Source: Labia minor
Taxonomy: Eukaryota; Arthropoda; Insecta; Dermaptera; Spongiphoridae
Assembly: GCA_963082975.1 (NCBI GenBank)
Contig: OY720344.1
Span: 67,112,546-67,176,545 of the forward strand
Length of the DNA: 64,000 nt
Reading direction: 5' to 3'
The notes beneath the pieces are model-generated. The model was given only the letters and a program-made list of their open reading frames with translations. It was not told the DNA's origin and ran no database searches. A program made the translations under genes and the position numbers. This document shows, piece by piece, positions 11,060 to 21,446 of the stretch (position 1 is the first letter of the stretch; the number at the start of each line of letters is the position of its first letter).

Positions 11060-11688
11060 TGTGGCCAGGTCCGAACCGACCGACGGTTTGAAATAAATTA
11101 ATTTCCAGCTACAGAAACAATTTCAAATAATTTTAATATATCTATTAATGTAATAAAAAACAGATATGGATAGAACATAAATATTTTTAATTTTATTTTA
11201 TTTATAATATAAATGTAAGACCAGGCTGTGACGTCATGAATGGCTGGATGACGTCATATAATTTTAAATTAAGAAAAAAACTAATAAAAATGATTTTTCT
11301 CGAGGATAAAACCAATACAAAGTGCATGATTCGTGGTGATATGTAAAAAATCTCCTTATGTGAAATTTGGTGCGAAAATAACCCTTCCCTTCCTATCGTC
11401 GATCGCTAATACTACCACTTCCGGTTTCCGGATTTGCACCAAAAGTTGATCAATTCATCCCACTGATGCATTAAGTAAATATACCAAATTTCATCAAAAT
11501 CCGTTGAGCCGTTCAGGCTGTACACATCTATACGGACAGACGGACGGACGGACGGACGGACAGACATCATGCTAAAAATACTTTTTTCTGTTAAGAAAAT
11601 GCATGATTCGTGGAGATATGTAAAAATCTCCACATGTGAAATTTGGTGTGAAAACAATACCTCCCTTACTATCGTCGGTCGGTAAAAA
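11060..11688 (-). mobile_element. HINE (Helentron-like) copy B
   Basis: The minus-strand 5' repeat complement lies at 11673-11683 and the 3' repeat ACCGACCGACG at 11075-11085. Between them are the same blocks as copy C in the same order: 5' block, (GTCC)n microsatellite (about 11533-11566, the longest of the copies), the CAACGGATTTTGATGAAATTT core, a second degenerate copy of the 5' block (about 11318-11405), paired TGACGTCA motifs near 11228-11260, and the 3' repeat. The left arm of the 3' hairpin is lost where a SINE adjoins. This copy preserves the empty site of the Helitron that split copy A. The 94-residue frame through it is not a gene. Confidence 0.85.
11533..11566. repeat. (GGAC)n microsatellite internal to HINE copy B
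   Basis: GGACAGACGGACGGACGGAC-type tetranucleotide run. The repeat number differs between copies A, B, C and G, as expected for a microsatellite carried by a mobile family. Confidence 0.85.
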
Positions 11689-11699
11689 GGATCCATTTA

Positions 11700-12996
11700 A
11701 CAGGAAAATTTTTTTTTAATTGATGATACCCGGATTCTTTTTGTTAATTCAAACCCTTCTTCTCCCCTTTTCATTTCCTTTTCAAGTAATCTTTTTAAAA
11801 TATATAAAGTATAAACATTTTTATAAAATTAATTTTTTTCTATATATCTAGAAAGGAAACTTTCAAGTTTTCTTTTATGTCTGTACACGCTGGTAAAAAG
11901 TTTTCCATTTAGCATTGTTAATTAGATTATTCTTTTTAAAAAAAACTGGTTGTGTGAGTAATCTATGTGTGTTCAAGTGGAACAAAAAACATAACAAATG
12001 TTTTGGAATATTAAATCTTGGTAATTGTATAAAATGCGCATCAGTTCCTTATGACGGCGACAGATATAATATTCTTATTGTTTTTTAGCCAGACAAAAAG
12101 TGTTTCTTACTTTTAAATATATAGATATATTAATATAGAGAGATAGAAAGAGAGAATGAAATCGCAAGAAATTATTAATGAAATTTGTATATTGTTTATG
12201 ACATTATTCTAATTTAGTTAACAGTTGAAAAAATATTTTCAGTACTATTCGAAGATAATAAATTTAAATCTCTTTTTAATACAAATAATAAAATAACATG
12301 GTTAAAAAGTAAATAAAACTAAATTTAATTGTTTTGTTATATTTTCATAAAGATTTTAATAAAATAATTAAATGATAAAAGTTTTTGTTAAAAAATACCG
12401 AATAGTCTTAAAAAGAAATATGTTATTGGATTTTTCGCAGTAAAGAATATTATCCACTTTTTTTTTTGTCAAAATAAAAGAAAAATTTAACTGAATGAGT
12501 AAAAAAAAGTACCTGGTTCACCGAGCTACATTGGAAATTTAAATATACATCTCGTTTTCCATTTCTTTTTATATTTAATTAATATTAATTTTTAAAAAAA
12601 AAAATTCTCTGAAAACTTCGTATCTTATTATCCAGCCAGATTCCGAGCATTAATGGAAAAACATATTATATTACTTAGAGAATAAATAAACAGAATTATT
12701 TATACTGAACATTTAATAATAATCAAATAATTATGAACTTTTAATTTAAATTAATTCCAACATTTTTATATTATTTTTCAGTTTTTATTTATTTATTTAT
12801 ATGTTTAAAATATAGTTATAGTATAGTTTGTGTTTAAAATGTATATACAAATAATAAAATAATTTTCTTAATTAGCTTACAACTTCACTGAATTTACACT
12901 TCTTACAGTCTTACACAATCCAACGTAGCCTTAAATAGTTCAAACAGAAAAGAAAAACCCCAAGGATGAGTTAAATCACAAAACCATGCATTCCTG
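11700..12996. other. AT-rich intergenic DNA
   Basis: No gene was recognised. A short motif, AGTACCTGGTTCACCGAGC, at about 12510-12528 recurs at 48881 and 48957 and may be the end of an unidentified element. Confidence 0.5.
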
Positions 12997-13036
12997 TTAC
13001 ACCAAATTGAAACAATACCTCCCTTATTATCGTCGG
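12997..13036 (-). repeat. HINE 5'-end fragment (D)
   Basis: The complement of the HINE start (ACACCAAATTGAAACAATAC, then CTCCC and CGTCGGTCGGTAAAAA) without the rest of the element. Confidence 0.65.
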
Positions 13037-13044
13037 TCGGTAAA

Positions 13045-14097
13045 AAAGAAAGCTTCTAGATCATGGTGTAATAACTAAAATGTGCATAAAGCAAATATAT
13101 CAATTATATTTTATATTTTTAAAAATTGATGCTAATAATATTTAATCGATATTAAAATGTCTATAAAAAAAATTTTTGATCATACCTATAAAATAAAATA
13201 TTTCTATAATATTTAGATTTTTATTATTATAAATTAGACTTTTTGTCTAAATAAAAATTTAATAAATCTTAATAATTTATGCTCAATAATAAATTTGAAA
13301 TTCTTTTGGGAATTTATATAATAAAACAGTAACAAAATTTTTTTAAGAATTCTTAAAACAAAAACACGCAAATGAATCCAATGTCAGATACTTTCCAAGA
13401 AACCGTACAAGCATATCATATTTTTTCAATGTTAAGTCATATTATTAATGTTATTAATTATGATATATTTTCTAACAGAAGAAGAGTAGAATTTCTGAAA
13501 ATAAGAAATTTCAAAGTATTATATTTCAAATATGAATGAATCTCTTCTATTATCTTCTCACTCACAGGAAAATCCCATTAAATTATCATCTAAAATATTA
13601 CCCATTAATATTTTTAATTGGAGCTTTTTTTACATTAATTATTTATAATTTATGATTCAAGAAGATGCCTTGGAAAATAATTAGAGATCTTATAAGTGCG
13701 GCAGAAATAGAAGTAAAAAATATATATACAATATATATCTGAATATCTATCTTTAAATTGATATAAATATATATTTTAAAAGACTAAAAATGATAAGAAG
13801 TAATGATCTCATTTTAAATTGATAGGAATGTGTTGATATTAATGTGTTCATATGTTTTGTTTTTACATAACTATCTATTACTGTAACTACTGTATTCTAC
13901 AAATTTTGATCCCAACATTAACATTCCTTCAACCTTTCTACGTTTAAGCCAGCTACATCCAATTATTAACCTTTTTCTAATTCCCTAAAACTCCACTTTT
14001 TTTTTAAATTATTATAATCTTGGCATAAACTTAATTTTTATATTTTTAAACTATTTGTATTTGGTTTTCTAAAAAAATGGTATTAAATTGATTTTAC
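13045..14097. other. AT-rich intergenic DNA
   Basis: I see nothing beyond AT-rich sequence with short runs. No ORF, repeat pair or RNA gene is supported. Confidence 0.5.
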
Positions 14098-14108
14098 ATT
14101 ATAGGTCT
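14098..14108 (+). repeat. Target site duplication of SINE family 2, left
   Basis: attataggtct, an exact match to 14386-14396. Confidence 0.8.
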
Positions 14109-14385
14109 TCTTCTTAAAGTGTCGTCTCCGTTTCGGTGTTTGGCTATCATCATGACTAGGATAGTCTTAGAAGCTGCCCAGCCATGATAATTTTTCTTGG
14201 GAATGTTAATGCGGTGGTTTCCCGTTGCCTTCCGCATGTATAGAACCAGGAACTGACAGTTCCTGGAGCCGGAGGAAGCTGATGTTAAATTGAATTTTAT
14301 TAGAAAAATTTTTTCTTTGTTGGATTCGAACGCCGACTTCTTGTGTAGAAAATTGTTATGCTACACGCTCGGCTAGCTGCCTCCT
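14109..14385 (-). mobile_element. tRNA-derived SINE, family 2, with AAG tail
   Basis: The 277-bp unit is flanked by the exact 11-base repeat attataggtct (14098-14108 and 14386-14396). Its minus-strand 5' end is tRNA-like: an A-box-like CTAGCCGAGCG near 14370 and a B-box-like GGCGTTCGAATCC near 14326. The body includes the CCGTTGCCTTCCGC block (plus strand near 14223). The 3' end finishes with an AAGAAGAAG-type tail next to the left duplication. RNA polymerase III transcription from the tRNA-like head is expected from the family type. Confidence 0.8.
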
Positions 14386-14396
14386 ATTATAGGTCT
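14386..14396 (+). repeat. Target site duplication of SINE family 2, right
   Basis: attataggtct, an exact match to 14098-14108. Confidence 0.8.
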
Positions 14397-16997
14397 GAAA
14401 AGACGAAAAATTCAAAATTCTGGGTTACACTTTTTAAAAAATTTATTAATAAAAGATAATAAATTAAATTAATTTATCAAAATAAGTATTTAATAATTAT
14501 TTTACTAGATCGCCTTTTGAAAGATTAGGTATTTTTACTAAATCTACATAATTTTTTAATTTACTACTTTAGGTAAATCAATAATATTGTTAATTGTTTT
14601 GAGAGGAGTACAATAAGGAGTACGATGAAAGTGAATATTTCATCTCATTTACTATATATTTAATAAATAATTTATGATAGTCAATTCTCATTTCGTTGAT
14701 AAGATCTAAAAATTTAGATGAACTTTTTTCCAATCTAGTAAATGATTAGGAATAAACAGTTAATAGCTCTGTTGTGGTGGTGGCATTTAATACGTTTAAG
14801 CAAAAGTGCTGAATGCGCTGTTTGTCGCTTGAGCAAGCATTGCTGGGTAGTAATTGGTCGAATAAAAGAGCGTTGTCAGTTCGAGCCAACTGAGGGACAA
14901 CTCATGAGGCAAAAATTCTGATAATTCCATGTATATTTTAACTTAGGAAATTAATGTAGTGTGAATTTTGATATTACTGGGGCCTTGGTATTTTTCAAAT
15001 TTAATTTTAAATTTCATATATATATATATATATATATTAACGATTCTCTCTAATATAATATAAAGCAAAAATATGCTTATATTTATATATAAATTATAAA
15101 TACTACTTATACAGCACAGACTACTTAAAAAGTAGTTCTCTTTTTATTTCATTCATTTTCTTAAACTTTAGTTTTATTTGTATTTTATTAAGGAATGAAA
15201 AAAAATTATTTAAATATTTTTTTTTGTTTGAACTATCTTGTTTGGACCTTTTTATTAACTATCAAATTTAACTAAAACTATAAAATCCTCCTCCATTAAC
15301 GTTATAAAATGGTAAAAAAAAAATGGAGACTGCTGTTGTGATTTGGAGCCGTTGATGCATTGAGTACCAAATCCCGACATGTTCCAACATGTAATCAACA
15401 TCCCGTATGACTAGTACATCGTTTCTCTTGTGAATGAATTGGTCTAGAATGAATTTTAACGTTATATAAATTAAATTTTAATGTTAACATTAAAGGTTAA
15501 TAAAAGATTTAAGTTTTTGGTATATTTACATAATTACTTTTTAATTTTTAATTATATTTCTTAAATATAATAATATTTATATATTCAAATTATTTTAGTG
15601 TTAATTTTTAATATTTGGATATGCCCCCTGTACCACCCGAGAGATGTATAAAACTTTGTTGAAAACCTGTATATAATAGAATTATATTATTTTATTTCAA
15701 TCATAATGTTAAAAATTTTCTTTTCTTTTTGTTTTCTTCTTTATTATTTTGATTTAAAAAATTAATTAAATTTATATAATGTTATAAAATGTTATATAAT
15801 GAAATTCAAAACTCCATATATATTTCTTTTATTATACTTTTTTATATTAATTTGATGAATGGTGTATAATGAGAAGTAAGAAAATTTGAAAAAAAACTCT
15901 GGAGCACTTCTTTTACGTTTTAAAACTCAAACTAACTTTTTTAAAGTTTTATTAAACAATATTTAAACTTAAAGTTACATATAAAGTTTTTTAAAAAAAT
16001 TTAAATTCTAATCTAAACATTGTATAGAAAAAACCATTATATATATATATATTAATTAAATCAGATATATGTATCTATGAATTTCAAATAGAAATTTAGA
16101 TTATTTTTAAGATCAAAAATTAAATTAAAATTTGAAAAATATTCTAAAAATTTTTTAATCTTGATACTTTTTAAAAAAAATTTCTCATTTGCTTAGAAAA
16201 AAATAAGTGCCAGGGGGTATATAAATCTTTACTAAAATGGAGCTCCTTTTTTATTTTGTCTCTATAAAAGAGAGATGCCTAAGGGTTGGAAAGGGAAATT
16301 ATCGCCTTATGCGAATCCTCTAATTATTGACTTAGATTGTAAAGTTATCTTCAATTAATCTTATTATTATTTTATTTTTACAAAACTTTTTTTTACTTAT
16401 TTTCTCTTCAAACAACTCAAGTGAATTGTTTCATATAAAAATTTATTTTCACAATTAACAAAATGAAGAATAAAATAAATATTTCGAAGTAGTGAATGGA
16501 TTCGTGGAGGATGATTGTATTGGGTCTGCTAGGCTACTTTTTTCCCACAATTAAATTCTTTAAATTTTTAAACCAATTTAACATTTTTTTTATGAATTCG
16601 CAAAATGAATGTATCATTAATTATATCCAATAATATATCCGAATTGTTAATTTTGCTAGTAATAATATTTATAATAGAAAAAAATTAATCAGCTAGGAAT
16701 CAATTTTAAAATAAGCACTAAAAACTTTAGTACTTATGCTGAAATACATTATAATTATTATTATAAAAGTATAATTATATGTATGTCAAAATATATGAAA
16801 AAAATATAGAAGAATATAAAATAAAATAATTAATTAATTAGAATAAAAAATAAATAAATTAATTAGATTTTTTAAGAATTTATAAATAATAATAATAAAA
16901 ATATGTTAATAAATTGATTAATTATATAAAAGCTAATGTAATAATATGTAAAAATGTACAATTGATCAAATAAAGAAAATAATAATATATATATATA
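14397..16997. other. AT-rich intergenic DNA with a Helitron fragment
   Basis: No gene was recognised. Around 14765-14930 there is a less AT-rich patch with a B-box-like AGTTCGAGCC, possibly an old SINE. At 15617-15680 the minus strand reads like the Helitron region just before its terminal hairpins (GGTTTTCAACAAAG, then GTGGTACAGGGGGC). A TA run lies near 15018-15040. Confidence 0.5.
15617..15680 (-). repeat. Helitron 3'-region fragment
   Basis: The complement resembles 670-720 and 7160-7215 (pyrimidine-framed ACTTTCAAC-like text, then GGTACAGGGGGC) but stops before the hairpin. Confidence 0.5.
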
Positions 16998-17380
16998 GAC
17001 TCTTCAGTGTATTAGTGGTTAGCTTCGCCTTTTCCTGAAAAAATTAATCATATTATTATTAATTGTATAATTAGTCATTATAAATTAAATTAAAAAAGGA
17101 AAAGGAAACAATATAATAATTTAGATTCTAAGTGCATTTTATTGGTAATATTTTGTTTAACAACTAATGTGCTATCTTGCACAATTTTATTAAAAATTTT
17201 TTATTTCTTATTAAATTGTATATCCTATATATGTTTAGGGATAATCTTTTTTGTAAATATCTTTTGTAATTTGGCTCAATAAACATTTTAAACAAAAAAA
17301 AAAAAAAAAAAAAATAGTGGTTAGCACGACAGTCTACCACACTGAAGACTCGAGTTCGCGACTCGGGTAATTCAATAATT
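16998..17380 (+). mobile_element. tRNA-like SINE head, split by a retrocopy
   Basis: The left part at 16998-17023 ends in an A-box-like TTAGTGGTTAGC. The right part at 17326-17380 contains the anticodon-arm-like stretch and a B-box-like CGAGTTCGCGACTCGGG. Removing the insert and one copy of the 11-base repeat gives a continuous tRNA-like unit of about 74 bases. It is not an intact tRNA gene, because of the insert and poor acceptor pairing. It is most simply read as a SINE head or tRNA pseudogene. Confidence 0.55.
17024..17314 (+). pseudogene. Polyadenylated retrocopy (processed transcript 3' end)
   Basis: The 291-base insert is flanked by the exact direct repeat tagtggttagc (17013-17023 and 17315-17325). 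It ends in 21 A residues (17294-17314), preceded by AATAAA at 17278-17283, about 10 bases upstream. That is the structure of a reverse-transcribed, polyadenylated RNA. It is very AT-rich and has no recognisable coding sequence, which suits a 5'-truncated copy of a messenger RNA 3' untranslated region or a long non-coding RNA. I cannot name the parent gene. Confidence 0.75.
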
Positions 17381-18979
17381 AACAATTTCTCTTAAAAGAA
17401 CAGCGTGGTCCTCAGGTTATATCCACAATAATAATAATAACAATAATATAGCCCAAAGTATTCATTGATTGAAACTATTCTTAGTAATTTGTAATTTTAT
17501 AGTCTTTTTAATTTTATGCATATAACAAAAAAAATTCAATATTTTTCTTTATTAATAAAATAATGTAGTGGAAAATAATCGGTGTACAAGTTTATTTAAA
17601 TTGTTATTTTAGATATAATATTAGAAACCACTTCTTCCTATACTGCACTAAAATTAATTACAAAATCATGTTTTTATTAGAAATGGATTTTGTTAAAGTT
17701 TGAAAGCATGAATCAAGTAGCGAGAGATTTTGATGTCGTGACTTGAAACTCGGAAGCCGGATTTTACTTTCAAAGCAATCTCTCTCTCTTTCTCCATCTC
17801 TATCACCCTCTTTCCTTTACTCTTCTCTTGAGCTCCTCGTACTACATCGAAACCCCATTTAAACTATTTGAAGATATTGCTAAATAAAAATCATATTTGT
17901 ATTCTTAAATGGAAGGAAGATACTATTTCAATAGATCAAACAAACATTAACTTTCTCTATTATTTCCTTTATATTATATTCTTCAAATAATTTTACTAAT
18001 TAAAAATATAAAAAAGTGCATTATTATCTAATAAATATTAAAAAAATACTAATTTAAAATTTTAACGACGTTATCTTTTCATTTGCATTTGATAAATATT
18101 AATTAATTTAATAATTTATTACTTTTTGATATTATAATGCAATATGAAATATGGTAGATAAATAAAAAAAGTTTAGATAAGAAAATCATTAAATATTAAA
18201 ATAACGATTCTTATTTTTAATATATAATTTATATTTATTATTTTTAAATTAACGATATTATTTAAAACATTTATGAATGATAATAAAGATAAAACTAGCA
18301 AAGAATTATCAAACGAAATTAACAATATTATTAATTATATTGAAAGAATATTAAATTATAATATAATACGATATTTTTTTTTATGTTAATATTTATATAT
18401 AAAATTTTATCATTTTTAATTTTTGTTTAATTTTTATAATTAATTATTATCTTGGTTTCTTAAAGCACATAAAAGAACAAGAAATTATATATTATTTGTT
18501 AATTTAATTCTTAATTAATACCCCTCTTCATTGAAGATGAGGTTCAGCCAATCGTTTGTTCCACAATTATTTCTGAATGATCAAATATAGAGGTATATTA
18601 AAACAGTTAATAAATCAATATCAAGGTTTTAAGTTCTTTAATTTATTTTTATATAGAGTAAAATATAAACTTTTCTTTACATAATAATAATTTTAATAAA
18701 TCCTAAATTCTCTAAATTAAAATGAATGATTTATTTATGTTGAAATAAAATTAAAGATTTTTTTTTATTTTGATTTTAATTATATTTAATTAAACATCTA
18801 TTACGTTTTGATTAAAAGATATATATTATTTAATCTTGGTTTCTATTAATAATATATAAATATTCTAAATTATTATTTAATAAAAGTAAGTTTTGTTTGG
18901 TTTTATTTTTTTTTCAACATGTCAATATAGTTAATATAGTCAATATATATGGATATAGTATATAAAAATAATTATTTAA
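17381..18979. other. AT-rich intergenic DNA
   Basis: No gene was recognised. A small less AT-rich patch at about 17700-17850 (CT-rich, TCTCTCTCTTTCTCC) has no coding support. Confidence 0.5.
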
Positions 18980-18989
18980 TCTTATATAT

Positions 18990-19456
18990 GTTACGGTAAA
19001 AGTAGATATTGTGGCAAATGTACACATTTTCCGGTAAATGTGCACATTAGCCTCCTCATTTGGGTAATGTGCATTCAACTAACATTTACAATTTCAAATA
19101 AGGGAAATGGACATTGAATTCACAATGACCATGTCGTTTTGGTAAATGTGAGCATAGATTACTAATTAATGCCATAGTATACTGATATAATTTAAGATAT
19201 TTAGAGAAATAAGACTCAGGTAAGTTAAAATTTTAATTTTTCTACAAAAAATTATTTTTTAGTTAGAATTTTTGAAAAACAATGGAACAAAAAGAAAAAT
19301 TTAAAAACCAACTAGAACAGATTGTATCACAAAAAACAAAAATATTGTATATGTACATATACATTATATTCAGTTCACATATACCTAACTTTTTGGGAAA
19401 TGTACACATTTTCCGGTAAATGTGTACATTTCCCAAGAGTGTACATTTACCGTAAC
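18990..19456. mobile_element. 0.47-kb MITE with GTTACGGTAAA termini
   Basis: Terminal inverted repeats GTTACGGTAAA (18990-19000) and TTTACCGTAAC (19446-19456) are flanked by TATATAT on both sides, giving 18 matching inverted bases if the TA flank is included. Inside, the string AATGTACACATTTTCCGG and its variants recur at about 19017 and 19399. Related ACCGTAA and GGTAAATGTG strings recur at both ends, so the subterminal regions look like arrays of one binding motif. There is no coding sequence. The superfamily is not recognised. Confidence 0.7.
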
Positions 19457-20764
19457 ATATATATTATAAAGGTGAATGTTTGTGAGGATGTCTGTAGCTC
19501 TTTCACGCAAAAACTACTGAATAAATCTCAATGAAACTTTACAATAATATAGCTTATACTTCAGAATAACACATAGGCTAATAATTACTTAAATATTAAT
19601 TATAAATTAATCAAAATATAGCATTTACAATTTTTAGTAAATTTAAATGACGTCAGCATCTACGTCAGACAGCGCTTCCTTAAATTAACATCGACATTAG
19701 TGCTTTCACATTGACAGTTGACAGAAAATATTTTAAAATGTTTTGTTCGTTTTTAATCAAAATAAAATTAAAAATATTTATTTAAATAATATTTTATAAT
19801 TAAATTACGATATATATTTATCATTCTTTATATAAATGAAGAAACTATAAATATTATTTCTTTTATTTAAAAGAAAATGAATGAACATAGGAAAGCTTTT
19901 AATAAATTTAAGGCATATTTAATTCCATAGTTTTTAAGACCTTTTTTTTTGATTTGTGTTCCTTTAAAATATTTGAAATTTTTTCATTTATTTTTTTTAA
20001 TTATTAGTTAATATTTATTAATTAATTTTTAGATAGTTTTATAATTTTTAATATTTTTTCACTAAAATATTAGGTAATATTTATTAATTAGTTATTAGTC
20101 AGTTTTATAATAATATTAATTTTTTTAATAATTAGTTAATATTTATTTTATTAATTAGTTATTATACATTTTAACTATGTTTTTTTTCTAAAATATTTGA
20201 AATTTTTTCATATTTTTGCCTTTTTTTTATAAATTATTAAATATGTAAGAAGTTGAAATTTTTAATACACATAAATAAATTATTAAGTTATTTAATCAAT
20301 ATTAATTAATACACAGAGAGAGTAAATTTTTTTACACATATTTGTATGCACACGTAAACATATTTATATAATATTTACTCTTTCATACTAGAAAAATCGT
20401 GTATAATGCTCTCAAAATTTATATTATTTGTAATTTCTTGTTCTATTGACAATATTGCAATATTTTATAGTCTTAATTGACTCATTGTAGAACGAAGATA
20501 ATTTTGCCGAACAAAATCTTAAAGATGCGTTTACGAATTCAACGAATTTTAATGAATACAATAAAATAAAATTATTATCCTGTTCTTGGAATTAGAATTC
20601 AAAATTTACACTAAAATGCATTTATATACACCGAGGAATAATATTCAAAATCATATAGTTGATCATAATTTATATAAATCAAATAGTAACTTATAATAAT
20701 CATAATAATCATTTATTATTCAAGAAAGCAAAAAAATAAATATGAAATGAATACGTTGCTTTTT

Positions 20765-20855
20765 ACAACTATAACTAAATATAAAAAATGCCGCCCCAAG
20801 ATAAGTGCCGCCCGGTGCGGACCGCACCCCCCCCCCCTTAGGTACGCCACTGGTT
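20765..20855 (-). repeat. DNA-transposon terminus-like fragment
   Basis: A G/C-rich patch with a run of C (20827-20838). On the minus strand it reads CAGTGGCGTACCTAAGGGGG, a terminus style common in DNA transposon remnants. No second end was found. The 62-residue frame starting here is not considered a gene. Confidence 0.35.
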
Positions 20856-21110
20856 GTGCCCAATTTTTTCATAAAACTTTCCATTTATATTAGCGGGGAA
20901 CGTCAACATAAAGAAATGTCTTTGGAGATGAGTCATTTTGGTAAAGGAGGAAAAATGCAGTTAATGTTGTCTCTCTATAATTGTTTTCAGTGAAGTAAAT
21001 ATGATTTATCTGAAAATGAGAGAGAAACAATTGTTTTTTAAGTTGACATGGTGGCATGGTTACGATATAACATATTGTAATATATAATGTTGTTAATAAA
21101 ATTGTAAAGG

Positions 21111-21265
21111 CTCTAATTTGATTAATTATTAATTAATATTTAAGTAATTATTAGTCTATATATTATTCTGATCTATAAGCTATATTATTGTAAAATTTCA
21201 TTAAAATCTATTCAGTATTTTTATTTTAAGAGTAACAAACATGCCCCTTTATAATATATACTAGA
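21111..21265 (-). repeat. Inverted 5' end of the second Helitron family
   Basis: The reverse complement starts with TCTAGTATATATTATAAAGG after an A and runs parallel to 19457-19625: the AATAGATTTTAATGAAATTT core, then the AATAATATAGCTTATA string and ACTAATAATTACTTAAATAT. It is a 5' fragment lying in opposite orientation just inside the 3' end of the plus-strand Helitron. Confidence 0.7.
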
Positions 21266-21415
21266 TTAGATATGAGATTAGATTAGATTAGATGTTTTTA
21301 TATTTAAAAATTAATTAAGTTAAATAATAAATAAGAAAGGGAAAAATATAGTTTATCCATTGATATTAAAATTAGTTGATTATTTATATATCATATATAT
21401 ATATGCTTTTTTATG

Positions 21416-21446
21416 GGCGTAGCAATGCACGCCGGGTACCGCTAGT
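21416..21446 (+). repeat. Helitron 3' hairpin and CTAGT end
   Basis: Arms GGCGT (21416-21420) and ACGCC (21429-21433), with CTAG at 21442-21445, eight bases after the hairpin. Confidence 0.8.

Larger units (their letters stand above)
18980..21445 (+). mobile_element. Second Helitron family, probable full span
   Basis: The right end is canonical: hairpin GGCGT...ACGCC (arms 21416-21420 and 21429-21433), then CTAG at 21442-21445 and T. The left end is inferred as TC at 18980-18981 after A18979. It is followed by TTATATAT, where a MITE is inserted, and then TTATAAAGGTGAATGTTTG. The element start without the MITE agrees with an inverted 5' end of the same family at 21265 (TCTAGTATATATTATAAAGG). 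The interior has the ACTACTGAATAAATCTCAAT block at 19515-19535 and two CGTCA-containing motifs near 19650-19670. No helicase is visible. It could instead be two truncated copies sharing this interval. Confidence 0.6.

Noticed and set aside
17317..17380. Functional tRNA gene
   Set aside because: The tRNA-like unit is split by a 291-base retrocopy and has no convincing acceptor stem.
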